Source: JALSRK01 sp964461995
Lineage (GTDB): Bacteria; Acidobacteriota; Terriglobia; Bryobacterales; Bryobacteraceae
DNA: 64,000 bases
NCBI GenBank assembly: GCA_964461995.1
Contig: CAYWXL010000010.1
Location: forward strand, 37,056 to 101,055
Direction of reading: 5' to 3'
A program made the position numbers and the translations under genes. This document shows positions 7,427 through 15,706 of this stretch, in pieces (position 1 is the stretch's first letter; every line of letters starts with the position of its first letter). The notes beneath the pieces are model-generated. The model searched no databases, was not told the origin of the DNA, and worked only from the letters and a program-made list of their open reading frames with translations.

Positions 7427-7852
7427 ATGAACACGTACACCAAATTTACGCTGATCATCGTGGCCATCATCGGCACGCTGGTGTGGCTCGCCGCTGGCGG
7501 CATAAACGAAACCAAAACCTATTACAAGACCGTCGCAGAACTGCAACAGATGGGCGACAAAGCCATGGGCAAACGCATCCGCGTGGCCGGGGATGTGGCC
7601 GAAGGTTCCATTGTCCGCGAAGGCCGCCAGGTGCGATTCGTCCTTACCCAGGATGATCTCAAGCTCCCGGTGATCTACGACGGAGTCGACCCGCTGCCGG
7701 ATACGTTCCGTGACGGCGCCCAGGCGTTGGCGGACGGCAGAATGGGGCCGGACGGCGTTTTCCGCGCTAGCAAGATCCAAGCCAAGTGCGCATCCAAGTA
7801 CGAGGCGAAACCCGGTACGGCCGTCTCGGAAGGTGCGCGGTCGTCGCTGTAG
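7427..7852 (+). CDS. ccmE: Cytochrome c maturation haem chaperone CcmE, CxxxY variant
   Basis: A 141-residue periplasmic haem chaperone anchored by an N-terminal membrane helix (FTLIIVAIIGTLVWLAAGG), followed by the OB-fold beta barrel. Classical CcmE binds haem covalently through the His of an HxxxY motif; here the corresponding motif reads C121-A-S-K-Y125, the cysteine variant described from archaea and some bacteria. It is first gene of the ccm operon, with a GAGGG ribosome site before the ATG. The tail after the motif is short and lacks the His-rich end of proteobacterial CcmE. Confidence 0.9.
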   Translation: MNTYTKFTLIIVAIIGTLVWLAAGGINETKTYYKTVAELQQMGDKAMGKRIRVAGDVAEGSIVREGRQVRFVLTQDDLKLPVIYDGVDPLPDTFRDGAQALADGRMGPDGVFRASKIQAKCASKYEAKPGTAVSEGARSSL

Positions 7853-7876
7853 CCAGGTGTCCAGGCGGGTCTATCT

Positions 7877-9892
7877 ATGGAGAATCTGGGTTCCCTGGCA
7901 ATCATTCTCGCGTTCTGCTTGTCGGTATACGCGGTTGTCGCCTCGGTCACCGGCAAGCTGAGGCGCAATCCGTTTCTGGTCGTCAGCGCTGAGCGCGCCG
8001 TTTACGCCATCTGGTTCCTCCTCACCTTTGCATCTGCTCTTCTCATCTACGCCCTGTTGACAAGCGACTTCCGCCTCGCTTACGTCGCCAGCCACAGTAA
8101 CCGCGCTATGCCGTTGCTCTACAAGTTCGCGGCGTGGTGGGGCGGGCAGGAGGGCTCGCTGCTGCTGTGGGCGTGGATCCTTTCCAGCTATTCGGCGATC
8201 GTCGTGTACACGAACCGGCGGCGCTTCCGCAACATGATGCCGTTCGTCACGGCGATCCTCATGGTGACCCAGAGTTTCTTCCTGATCCTCATCGGGTTCC
8301 TGTTGAGTCCCTTCGATGTCCTGGCGGTGGGAAAGGAGGTCGTCGGGGTCCCTGACGGTAACGGCCTGAATCCCCTTCTGCAGCATTGGGCGATGGCCAT
8401 TCATCCCCCGACCCTGTACCTGGGCTATGTCGGTTTCGCCGTCCCTTACGCATTCGCTATGGCGAGTTTGATCACCCGTCAGCCCGGCGACGCTTGGATC
8501 CAGACCACCCGCCGCTGGACGCTAATCACCTGGGGATTCCAGAGTGCCGGCATCCTGCTTGGCGCCGGTTGGGCGTATGCCGTGCTGGGTTGGGGGGGCT
8601 ACTGGGGTTGGGACCCCGTCGAGAACGCTTCACTGCTGCCTTGGATCACCGCCACTGCTTTCCTGCACTCGGTGATGATGCAGGAAAAGAAGGGCATGAT
8701 GAAGGTCTGGAACATGGTCCTTGTCTCGGCCACGTTCATTCTGTGCATCTTCGGAACCTTTCTGACTCGCTCCGGCGTTGTCAGTTCGGTGCATGCTTTC
8801 GCCCAATCGCCTCTCGGCGGGTGGTTCGTCGGTTTCCTGGCGTTGCTGATCGGCGGCACCGCCTACCTGATCCTCGACCGGCTCGACTACCTCAGGAGTG
8901 AAGCCCGGCTGGAAAGCGTCGTTTCCCGGGAGTCGGCTTTTCTGTTCAATAACCTGATCCTGCTGGCGAGTTGCTTCGCGGTGCTGTGGGGCACGCTGTT
9001 TCCGGTGATCTCGGAAGCCTTTACCGGCGAGAAGATCAGCGTCGATGCCCCCTTCTTCAACCGCGTGAATGTTCCGATCGGGCTGTTCCTGCTTTTCCTG
9101 ACGGGCGTCGGGCCGTTGATCGCCTGGCGGCGAAGCTCTCTCGAGAGTTTGAAGCGCGCGTTCTTGTGGCCGTCTTTGGGAGGCCTTGTGACGGCTGTCA
9201 TCCTGGTCGCGGCGGGGGTGCGGCACTTCTACGCCGTAATGTCGCTTGCCCTCTGTGTCTTCGTCGCGTGGACGATTTTCCAGGAATTTTACAAAGGATC
9301 GCGCGCCATACGGTCGCGCACCGGCAAGAACTGGCTGGCGGCGGCCGTCGAGCTTACCCATCGCAACACCCGCCGGTATGGCGGCTACATCGTCCATATG
9401 GGCGTCGTTCTGATGTTCATCGGCTTCACGGGTGCTGCGTTCAATAGACACAAGACGGTCGAGGTGAACGTCGGCGATCATTTCGAGATCGGGCGTTATG
9501 AGTTGCGCGTAACCGATATCAACTCTGGCGAAAACGCCAATTACGCCTGGTCGAGCGCCGAAGTGGAAGTCTTGCAAGACGGCAGGGTGATTGACCGGAT
9601 GTATCCGGAGAAGCGTTTTTACAAGTCGAGCCGCCAAGGCACATCCGAGGTCGCCATCCGGCGGCGGCTCCATGAGGATCTGTACTTGAACTTTGCCGGT
9701 CTTTCTGAGGACGGTGAGAACAAAGCGGTGATCCAGGCTTACGTCTTTCCCCTGGTCACGTGGATCTGGGTCGGCTTCTGGGTGCTCATGGTCGGGACGC
9801 TCATTTGCCTGATTCCCAGCAAGACCCGCCTGCAGTTCGCCCGGACCGAGATCGTGGGAGTGGTGAAAGAACATGCGCCGGTTCGGCAATAG
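7877..9892 (+). CDS. ccmF: Cytochrome c haem lyase subunit CcmF
   Basis: A 671-residue polytopic membrane protein of the haem-handling family. It takes haem from CcmE and attaches it to apocytochrome c with CcmH. The WWD haem-binding signature is clear near residue 240 (WGGYWGWDPVENASLLPW), and the family's conserved histidines are present, as in HWAMAIHPPTLYLGY. The C-terminal region after about residue 540 is a soluble periplasmic domain, closed by a last membrane helix (LVTWIWVGFWVLMVGTLICL). Full length for the family. Its end overlaps ccmH by 20 bases. Confidence 0.96.
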   Translation: MENLGSLAIILAFCLSVYAVVASVTGKLRRNPFLVVSAERAVYAIWFLLTFASALLIYALLTSDFRLAYVASHSNRAMPLLYKFAAWWGGQEGSLLLWAWILSSYSAIVVYTNRRRFRNMMPFVTAILMVTQSFFLILIGFLLSPFDVLAVGKEVVGVPDGNGLNPLLQHWAMAIHPPTLYLGYVGFAVPYAFAMASLITRQPGDAWIQTTRRWTLITWGFQSAGILLGAGWAYAVLGWGGYWGWDPVENASLLPWITATAFLHSVMMQEKKGMMKVWNMVLVSATFILCIFGTFLTRSGVVSSVHAFAQSPLGGWFVGFLALLIGGTAYLILDRLDYLRSEARLESVVSRESAFLFNNLILLASCFAVLWGTLFPVISEAFTGEKISVDAPFFNRVNVPIGLFLLFLTGVGPLIAWRRSSLESLKRAFLWPSLGGLVTAVILVAAGVRHFYAVMSLALCVFVAWTIFQEFYKGSRAIRSRTGKNWLAAAVELTHRNTRRYGGYIVHMGVVLMFIGFTGAAFNRHKTVEVNVGDHFEIGRYELRVTDINSGENANYAWSSAEVEVLQDGRVIDRMYPEKRFYKSSRQGTSEVAIRRRLHEDLYLNFAGLSEDGENKAVIQAYVFPLVTWIWVGFWVLMVGTLICLIPSKTRLQFARTEIVGVVKEHAPVRQ

Positions 9893-10346
9893 CTTAGGGC
9901 TCCTGCTGGTTGCGGTTCTTGCGCTCGCGCAGAGTTCTTCGGAATTGATGACCCCTGACGTCCTGCGCGTTGGGTCACACCTTGCCTGTCTGTGCGGTGC
10001 TTGCAACAACACGGTGGCGAACTGTCCCATGTTGGAATGCCACTACGCCCGGCCTGCGAAGGAAAGAATCTACCGGATGATCGCCGAGGGGCGTACCGAC
10101 GAAGAAATCATTCAATCCTTCGTGGACGAGCACGGCCTGCAGGCGCTCGCCGTGCCTCCTAAGGAAGGATTCAACTTGTTAGGCTGGGTAATGCCTTTCG
10201 TGGCCATCGCTTTCGGCCTGCTGCTGATTTGGTGGTTCGTACGGCGCTATCTGGGCGTGCGAGTCGCCGCTCCTGGCGCCGATGACGAAGTGCTCGAGCG
10301 ATATCGGGACCGCATAGAAAGAGATCTGTCGAAACTCGATTCATGA
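9873..10346 (+). CDS. ccmH: Cytochrome c maturation protein CcmH, cysteine-rich variant
   Basis: A 157-residue CcmH/CycL-type thiol reductant that keeps the apocytochrome CxxCH reduced. It has a signal helix, a periplasmic domain and a membrane helix (GWVMPFVAIAFGLLLIWWF). In place of the simple LRCxxC motif it has five cysteines: C39, C41 and C44 in LACLCGAC, then C51 and C56. The stretch NVxxNCPxxEC-like spacing resembles CcmH of other Acidobacteria. Helical features after it (IYRMIAEGRTDEEIIQSFVD) are canonical. It overlaps both neighbours, so the operon is tightly coupled. Confidence 0.88.
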   Translation: MRRFGNSLGLLLVAVLALAQSSSELMTPDVLRVGSHLACLCGACNNTVANCPMLECHYARPAKERIYRMIAEGRTDEEIIQSFVDEHGLQALAVPPKEGFNLLGWVMPFVAIAFGLLLIWWFVRRYLGVRVAAPGADDEVLERYRDRIERDLSKLDS

Positions 10347-10759
10347 TCACATTCATTGCCGCCCTGCTCACGGTCGGAGCAGTCATTTATACCCTGCTGA
10401 TTCGTCCGAAGGACTTGCCCGAAGAGGCTCCTGCTTCCCCGTTGGAACCTCTCGAGAGCCGCCGGGCTCAGATCTACGAAAGCCTGCGGGATCTCCAGTT
10501 CGAATACCGCACCGGGAAGCTTTCGGAAGCCGATTACCAGACAACGAAGCTCGAATTGCAGAAGGAACTCGCTCGAGTGCTCGCCCGAATCGACGAGCTG
10601 GGCGGTTCCGCGCCTGCCCGAGCCAAAGCCCGACGCTCCGAGAGGCCTTCCGCCGCACCCGGGGTCTGCTGTCCTCATTGCGGTGCAGAGTTCGAGCGGC
10701 CGATGAAGTTTTGCGGTGAGTGCGGAAAACCTTTGGCGGCGGGAGAGAAAAAACCATGA
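10343..10759 (+). CDS. CcmI-like membrane protein with C-terminal zinc ribbon
   Basis: A 138-residue protein: an N-terminal membrane helix (TFIAALLTVGAVIYTLLI), a cytoplasm- or periplasm-facing helical segment (YESLRDLQFEYRTGKLSEAD) that resembles the short CcmI-type region, then a zinc ribbon with C110-P-H-C113 and C124-G-E-C127. CcmI holds apocytochromes for CcmFH; the ribbon is not part of classical CcmI. Position between ccmH and ccmA supports a maturation role, but the function of the ribbon is unknown. It overlaps ccmH by 4 bases and the next gene by ATGA. Confidence 0.65.
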   Translation: MITFIAALLTVGAVIYTLLIRPKDLPEEAPASPLEPLESRRAQIYESLRDLQFEYRTGKLSEADYQTTKLELQKELARVLARIDELGGSAPARAKARRSERPSAAPGVCCPHCGAEFERPMKFCGECGKPLAAGEKKP

Positions 10760-11814
10760 CTGCACGCACGCTGCTATCGCCGGGTGTACTTGTGCTCTTG
10801 GCCGCCGCCCTGGCCTGGCCTGCGGCCGCCGTCGTCACCGGAACCGTCGTGAACAAGACCACCGAGAAGCCTGTCTCCGGTGTCCTGGTCACGCTCTATA
10901 CCATCGGCGAACAGGGTATGCAGCCCGTGAAGTCCGTGAAGTCAGACGCCCAAGGGCGATTCGAAATCGATCAGTCGGTGTCCCAGCCGGCCTTGTTGCA
11001 GGCGATCTATGCGGGCGTAGTCTACAGCAAGATGTTGGCCCCCGGTAGCCCGACGACCGGCGTCGAGGTCGATGTCTACGAGACGACTTCGAAACCCGAC
11101 CAGATCAAGGTTGTCCAGCACATGGTTCTGCTCGAGCCTATCGGCGGGATCCTTCACGTGAGCGAGAGTGTCTTGGTTCGGAACTCAGGAGACCGGGCGT
11201 TCTATGACGCCAAGGCTGGGTCGTTTCAGGTGTGGGTGCCGGCGGAGACCCGCGGCGAGCCCCGATTGATGGTGACTGCCCCGCAAGGAATGCCCGTGTC
11301 GCGCGACCTGGTGAAGACCCGTCAGGAGGGCATTTGGAAAGTCGATTTCCCCTTGAAACCGGGCGAGACGCGATTCGATATTACCTACGTTCTCCCGGAA
11401 GCCGAGCCATTGGTTTTCTCTGGCAAAGCGCTGCACGACGGAGCGGCGGTGAGACTCGTCACGCCCGATGGGGTGACTCTATCCGGTGAAGGGATCCGCG
11501 CCATCGGCGAGGAGCCGCAGACCCATGCCAAGGTTTACGAGGCCGCGGCCCGCGAATACACGGTTACGATCACCGGTACCGGATCGTTGCGAGTGCCGCA
11601 GGAGCAGCCTTCCGGAGGCGGAACCGGCATTCAGCAAATCCGGCCGCGCATCTACGACCGGGTCTTCTGGATTACCGGCCTTGCGCTACTGATCTTGACC
11701 GCCGGTTTTCTTCTGCTGTACCGGAAGCCCGCGCCGGCTGCCCCGGCCGATACCACGGCGAAGTCCAGCGCGGCCGCGGCAGACGGCGCCCGGGAGGTTC
11801 AACGCCGGGGATGA
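10756..11814 (+). CDS. Carboxypeptidase regulatory-like domain protein of the ccm operon
   Basis: A 352-residue exported protein. It has a signal peptide (LLAAALAWPAAAVV), a carboxypeptidase-regulatory-like beta sandwich from about residue 28 (TGTVVNKTTEKPVSGVLVTL), a second beta-rich region with DITYVLPE, and a C-terminal membrane helix near 295-315 (ITGLALLILTAGFLLLYR) with a short Ala-rich tail. The ATG at 10756 overlaps the upstream stop. The membrane-anchored periplasmic layout and its place within ccm suggest a structural or adaptor role in cytochrome c assembly; no catalytic motif is seen and this role is inference. Confidence 0.7.
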   Translation: MTARTLLSPGVLVLLAAALAWPAAAVVTGTVVNKTTEKPVSGVLVTLYTIGEQGMQPVKSVKSDAQGRFEIDQSVSQPALLQAIYAGVVYSKMLAPGSPTTGVEVDVYETTSKPDQIKVVQHMVLLEPIGGILHVSESVLVRNSGDRAFYDAKAGSFQVWVPAETRGEPRLMVTAPQGMPVSRDLVKTRQEGIWKVDFPLKPGETRFDITYVLPEAEPLVFSGKALHDGAAVRLVTPDGVTLSGEGIRAIGEEPQTHAKVYEAAAREYTVTITGTGSLRVPQEQPSGGGTGIQQIRPRIYDRVFWITGLALLILTAGFLLLYRKPAPAAPADTTAKSSAAAADGAREVQRRG

Positions 11815-12509
11815 AGACGGTCGCCGTCGAGAACCTTTGGAAGTATTACGGCGACTATCCCGCCTTGCGCGAAATCACCTTTTCTGCACAGCAGGGAACG
11901 TGTCTCGCTGTGCTCGGCCGTAACGGAGCGGGCAAGACGACTTTGCTTCGGATTCTCTGCGGCCTTTCCCGGGCCGCCCGCGGCGAGGTGCTGATCCTTG
12001 GCCGCAGCGCCAGACACCCGGAGACCCGCGCGCGCGTCGGTATCCTCGGCCACGGCATTGGGATCTATGACGAGCTTTCCGCCATCGAGAACCTCCGCCT
12101 CTTCGCGCGGCTCTTCGGGGTTTCGAACGCGGAAAAGGCCGCCGCCCATTGGCTCGAGCGGACCGGCCTCGCCCATGTCCGGGAAGGTCTCGTACGGGAG
12201 TTCTCCCGCGGTATGCGACAGCGCCTCGCTGTCGCCCGAGCGTTTCTCCACGATCCAGAGGTCCTGTTGCTCGACGAGCCGTTTACGGCTCTGGATGACC
12301 GGGCTATCGCCATGCTCCAGGGGCTGTTGCGGGAAGCGCTGGACCGGGGCCGCACGATCCTCATGTCAACCCACCAGTTGCGCGAAGCGCTGGAACTGGC
12401 CACTCATGTGGCTCTGATCAACCGCGGCCGGCTCGTCTACACCGGAGAACGCACCGGCGAAATGCTAGCCGACCCCGGCTGGCTCTACCGGCATTATGGA
12501 GAGGCGTAA
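11811..12509 (+). CDS. ccmA: Haem exporter ATP-binding protein CcmA
   Basis: A 232-residue ABC ATPase. It has Walker A GRNGAGKTTLLRIL, the signature segment EFSRGMRQRLAVARAFLHDP, Walker B VLLLDEPFTALDD and the H-loop MSTHQL. With CcmB and CcmC it drives release of holo-CcmE by ATP hydrolysis. Slightly longer than the proteobacterial protein. Its ATG overlaps the previous stop, and ccmB follows after 2 bases. Confidence 0.92.
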   Translation: MKTVAVENLWKYYGDYPALREITFSAQQGTCLAVLGRNGAGKTTLLRILCGLSRAARGEVLILGRSARHPETRARVGILGHGIGIYDELSAIENLRLFARLFGVSNAEKAAAHWLERTGLAHVREGLVREFSRGMRQRLAVARAFLHDPEVLLLDEPFTALDDRAIAMLQGLLREALDRGRTILMSTHQLREALELATHVALINRGRLVYTGERTGEMLADPGWLYRHYGEA

Positions 12510-12511
12510 GC

Positions 12512-13192
12512 GTGCGATTCTTTCAGCAGTGCTGGACCATCGCCCTGAAGGACCTCAAGGCGGAGTTCCGCACGAAAGAGGCCATCAATGCGTCCCTCTC
12601 CTTCGCGTTGGTGATTCTGCTCCTCTTCAGCTTCGCCTTCGATCCCACGGCCGAACAGACACGTGAGATATCCGGCGGGCTCCTGTGGCTGGTCTTCGCC
12701 TTCGCCGGCGCGCTCATCCTTAACCGCAGCTTCTCGCGAGAGCAAGCCAACGACTGTCTGGACATCCTCGTGGCCTCGCCGGTTTCCGGCTCCGCGCTTT
12801 TCATCGGTAAGGCGCTGGCCAACGCGGTCCTGATTCTCGCCGTGGAGGCCGTCTGCCTGCCGGTGTTCGGCATCTTCTACAACATCACTTGGACGAAGCA
12901 CCCCTGGTGGCTGCTGCTGGTGCTCGTTCTCGCCACTTGGGGGCTGACCGTGATCGGGACGATGTTCAGCGCCCTTACCGTCAATCTGCGGCTCCGGGAG
13001 CTGATGCTTCCTGTGCTCGTCTATCCGATGATGATCCCCAGCTTGATGGCCGCCATGCAGTTGACTACAGTCTTGATCGCTGGCGATCCCGTGACCGCAG
13101 AAAACATGGTTTGGCTCCGGCTGTTGATCGGGTTTGATATCATTTTCACCGCCCTCGGCATTGGGTTGGTGGAGACGGTGCTGGTGAATTGA
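12512..13192 (+). CDS. ccmB: Haem exporter permease CcmB
   Basis: A 226-residue membrane protein with six hydrophobic helices, of the CcmB family: the N-terminal KDLKAEFRTKEAINA and FAGALILNRSFSREQANDCLD are family-like. It starts at GTG 12512, preceded by GGAGAGG. It forms the ABC membrane subunit with CcmA. Two bases separate its stop from ccmC's start region. Confidence 0.92.
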   Translation: MRFFQQCWTIALKDLKAEFRTKEAINASLSFALVILLLFSFAFDPTAEQTREISGGLLWLVFAFAGALILNRSFSREQANDCLDILVASPVSGSALFIGKALANAVLILAVEAVCLPVFGIFYNITWTKHPWWLLLVLVLATWGLTVIGTMFSALTVNLRLRELMLPVLVYPMMIPSLMAAMQLTTVLIAGDPVTAENMVWLRLLIGFDIIFTALGIGLVETVLVN

Positions 13193-13193
13193 C

Positions 13194-13886
13194 ATGGGAG
13201 CGCGCAACAAGCTGATTTATGTCTTGGCGATCCTGGGCGGGTTGCTGGTGATCCGGAATCTGTACGTGATTCTCCTGCAGTTCCCGGACGAAGCGGCCCA
13301 GGGCGCCATTTACCGGATCATGTTCTTCCACGTGCCCTGCTGGTTCATCTGCTTCACAGCATTCTTCACCGCTGGAGTGGCTAGCGGGCTGTATCTGTGG
13401 AAGAAGAAGATGATCTATGACAATGTGGCCGTCTCCGCGGTGGAGATTGGAGTCGTTTTCACGGCCACGGGGCTCGTGACGGGTTCCATCTGGGCCCGGG
13501 TGATTTGGGGCATCTGGTGGACGTGGGACCCGCGGCTGACATGGGCCTTTATCACTCTGCTGGTTTACTTGGGCTATCTCATGCTCCGGCGCGCTATCGA
13601 CGATCCGACCGAGCGCGCCAAGAACTCCGCCGTGCTTTGCATCTTCGCCTTCACCAGCGTGTTGATTACTTACAAGGCCATCGATTGGTGGCGGACTCAG
13701 CATCCCGGCGCCGTGCTGAGCTTTCGCACCGGTGGCGGCAACATTGAGCCGGCTTGGGAGATGATGCTGTTGTGGAACTTCTTCGCTTTAGGGCTGATCG
13801 CGGCGGCGGTAGTGCTGATCCGAATACATCAAGAGCAAGTCCAGCGCGAAGTGGACGCGCTGCGGCGGCGGGTCCACGAGCTCTAG
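13194..13886 (+). CDS. ccmC: Haem-handling protein CcmC
   Basis: A 230-residue membrane protein with six helices. It loads haem onto CcmE at the periplasmic face. The WWD motif WGIWWTWDPRLT lies near residue 105, and flanking histidines are present, in FFHVPCWF and in the WRTQHPGAV segment. Full length for the family. It directly follows ccmB and precedes ccmD by about 46 bases. Confidence 0.94.
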   Translation: MGARNKLIYVLAILGGLLVIRNLYVILLQFPDEAAQGAIYRIMFFHVPCWFICFTAFFTAGVASGLYLWKKKMIYDNVAVSAVEIGVVFTATGLVTGSIWARVIWGIWWTWDPRLTWAFITLLVYLGYLMLRRAIDDPTERAKNSAVLCIFAFTSVLITYKAIDWWRTQHPGAVLSFRTGGGNIEPAWEMMLLWNFFALGLIAAAVVLIRIHQEQVQREVDALRRRVHEL

Positions 13887-13932
13887 CCCGCCGCTTGGCT
13901 GTTCCGCCGCTCTGATCGGGAGGGAAAGGCTG

Positions 13933-14088
13933 ATGGACGAACGGAATTTCACTTTCATGTTTTACGGCTTCGCCGCGTCCTGGGCGGTCCTCGCTCTCTA
14001 CGTCGTCTACCTGGGTACGCGGGAGGGCAAGCTTCGGCGCCAATTGGAAAACCTCAAGCGGATGCTGGAGGAGCGGGAGAAGACATGA
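13933..14088 (+). CDS. ccmD: CcmD-like small membrane protein
   Basis: This 51-residue protein has the CcmD layout: a short N-terminus (DERNFTFMFYGFAASW), one membrane helix (AVLALYVVYL) and a basic/coiled tail (LRRQLENLKRMLEEREK). GGGAGGGAAAGG lies just before the ATG. CcmD stabilises the CcmABC-CcmE complex. Its place directly after ccmC supports the call although the sequence is poorly conserved in general. Its stop overlaps the start of the next gene (ATGA). Confidence 0.8.
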   Translation: MDERNFTFMFYGFAASWAVLALYVVYLGTREGKLRRQLENLKRMLEEREKT

Positions 14089-15431
14089 ACCGGCGGCGCT
14101 GGCTCCAGATGGCTGCGGCGGCGCCGGCTGGAAGCCTGCTGAGCCGGAGACAAGCCGCCGCGCAGCAGCGGATCGAGCAGGCCACCCGCGCTCTCCCTTC
14201 ACCCAAGATCAAGGACGTGCAGGTGATCGCCACCGCGCCGCAAGGGCTCCGTCTCGTCGTCGTCAAGATTCTCACCGACCAGGACGGCCTCTACGGCTAC
14301 GGTTGCGCGACTTTTACCCAGCGGGCGGATCTTGTCGTCGCCGCCGTCGAGCGGTACCTGAAGCCCTTCGTTCTCGGCAAGCCGGCTGATCGCATCGACG
14401 ACCTCTGGCAGGCCATGTACAACTCCTCGTACTGGCGCAACGGCCCCGTGCTCAACAACGCTATCAGCGGCGTGGACATGGCCCTATGGGACATCAAGGG
14501 CCGCCAGGCCGGCATGCCTGTCTATCAGCTCCTTGGCGGCAAGTGCCGGGAAGCGGCCGACACCTATACTCACGCCTCCGGCGCCGAGATCCCCGAACTC
14601 ATCGACCGGGTGAAGCAGTTCATGGCTCAGGGGTTCCGCCACATCCGCGTGCAGATCGGTGTGCCGGGCATGGCGGGTTACGGAGCTGGCGCGGCTTCGA
14701 AGAAAGTTCCCGCTTTGCACGACGGGCGTGTCTACGAGCCCGCCGTGTACATCCGGCGGGCTCTGGAGATGTTCGAGAAGGTGCGCGAGGCGGTGGGCTG
14801 GGAGATCGAGCTGTTGCACGACGTCCACGAGCGCATCTCGCCTACGCAGGCCATCCAATTCTGCAAGGACGTCGAGCGGTTCCGGCTCTTCTTCCTCGAA
14901 GATCCGCTTTCGCCCGAGGACATCGAGTGGTTCCGGATTCTGCGGCAGCAGTCCTCGACGCCCATCGCCATGGGCGAGCTCTTCAACAGCCCGCACGAGT
15001 GGACTCCGTTGATCAGCGGACGTTTGATCGATTACATGCGGATGCACGTCTCGCAAATGGGCGGGCTTACCCCGGCCCGCAAGGTGGCGGCCATGGGCGA
15101 GATCTTTGGCGTGAAAACCGCCTGGCACGGCCCCGGCGACGTTTCTCCCATTGGCCACGCCTGCAACATCGCTCTCGATCTCGCCTGCTGGAACTTCGGC
15201 ATTCAGGAATATTCGCCATTCCGGGACGCTACCCGGGAGGTCTTTGACGGCTGCCCGGTGCTGAAAGACGGCTATCTCTACGCCAACGAGAAACCGGGCT
15301 GGGGAATTGAAGTGAACGAGGCTGCCGCTCGCAAATACCCGTTCGGTTACGGGGAGACCGGATGGAAGAAACGCTACAACGGCGGCTGGGGCGAGATCCG
15401 GCGGCGCGACGGAACGATCATCAAACAATGA
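14085..15431 (+). CDS. Tat-exported ManD/RspA-type enolase-superfamily protein
   Basis: A 448-residue mandelate racemase/enolase-superfamily member closest to the ManD (D-mannonate dehydratase)/RspA group. Seen: a twin-arginine leader NRRRWLQMAAAAPAGS, the capping domain, HIRVQIGVPGMAGYG, the first metal region LLHDVHERISP (about 241-251), then FFLEDPLSPED and AMGELFNSPHEW with the acidic ligands, and WHGPGDVSPIGHACN at the active site. Typical ManD proteins are cytoplasmic, so the leader is noteworthy. The ATG overlaps ccmD, so it may be co-transcribed with ccm. The substrate, likely a sugar acid, is not proven. Confidence 0.85.
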   Translation: MNRRRWLQMAAAAPAGSLLSRRQAAAQQRIEQATRALPSPKIKDVQVIATAPQGLRLVVVKILTDQDGLYGYGCATFTQRADLVVAAVERYLKPFVLGKPADRIDDLWQAMYNSSYWRNGPVLNNAISGVDMALWDIKGRQAGMPVYQLLGGKCREAADTYTHASGAEIPELIDRVKQFMAQGFRHIRVQIGVPGMAGYGAGAASKKVPALHDGRVYEPAVYIRRALEMFEKVREAVGWEIELLHDVHERISPTQAIQFCKDVERFRLFFLEDPLSPEDIEWFRILRQQSSTPIAMGELFNSPHEWTPLISGRLIDYMRMHVSQMGGLTPARKVAAMGEIFGVKTAWHGPGDVSPIGHACNIALDLACWNFGIQEYSPFRDATREVFDGCPVLKDGYLYANEKPGWGIEVNEAAARKYPFGYGETGWKKRYNGGWGEIRRRDGTIIKQ

Positions 15432-15440
15432 GGGGCAAGG

Positions 15441-15470
15441 AGGCCGGCTACTCGAGCCGGCCTTTCCCTT
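15441..15470 (+). terminator. Rho-independent terminator after the ccm/ManD genes
   Basis: Ten bases after the ManD stop: AGGCCGGCT, loop ACTCG, AGCCGGCCT, a perfect 9-bp stem followed by TTCCCTTT. Confidence 0.7.
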
Positions 15471-15639
15471 TGCTGCCAAGGCATCTGAGGCTGAACTTTC
15501 CCTGTCGGCGCATCTCCCGGGTTTTGTTCCACGCTAGCTCGCATCCTGGCGGGGCTGCGGTGGGCTGCTGCCTAGGTCACACTGCTCCCGCTTGTGATGA
15601 ATGAAATGTTTGTGGCCTGCAGCCCCTAGCCCCTAGGGA

Positions 15640-15677
15640 TGAAAAACAAGTAGGGCCGCCGGTTTCCCGGCGGCCCT
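15640..15677 (-). terminator. Rho-independent terminator after the TonB-dependent receptor
   Basis: On the minus strand an 11-bp perfect stem AGGGCCGCCGG / CCGGCGGCCCT with a GAAA tetraloop (15677-15652) is followed by ACTTGTTTTTC. It stands 30 bases after the receptor stop. Confidence 0.8.
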
Positions 15678-15706
15678 CGAGACGGCTCGGATGGAAACCC
15701 GCGATT

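Noticed and set aside
8630..10030. Minus-strand frame opposite ccmF
   Set aside because: Shadow frame; composition is His/Arg/Gln-rich without structure.
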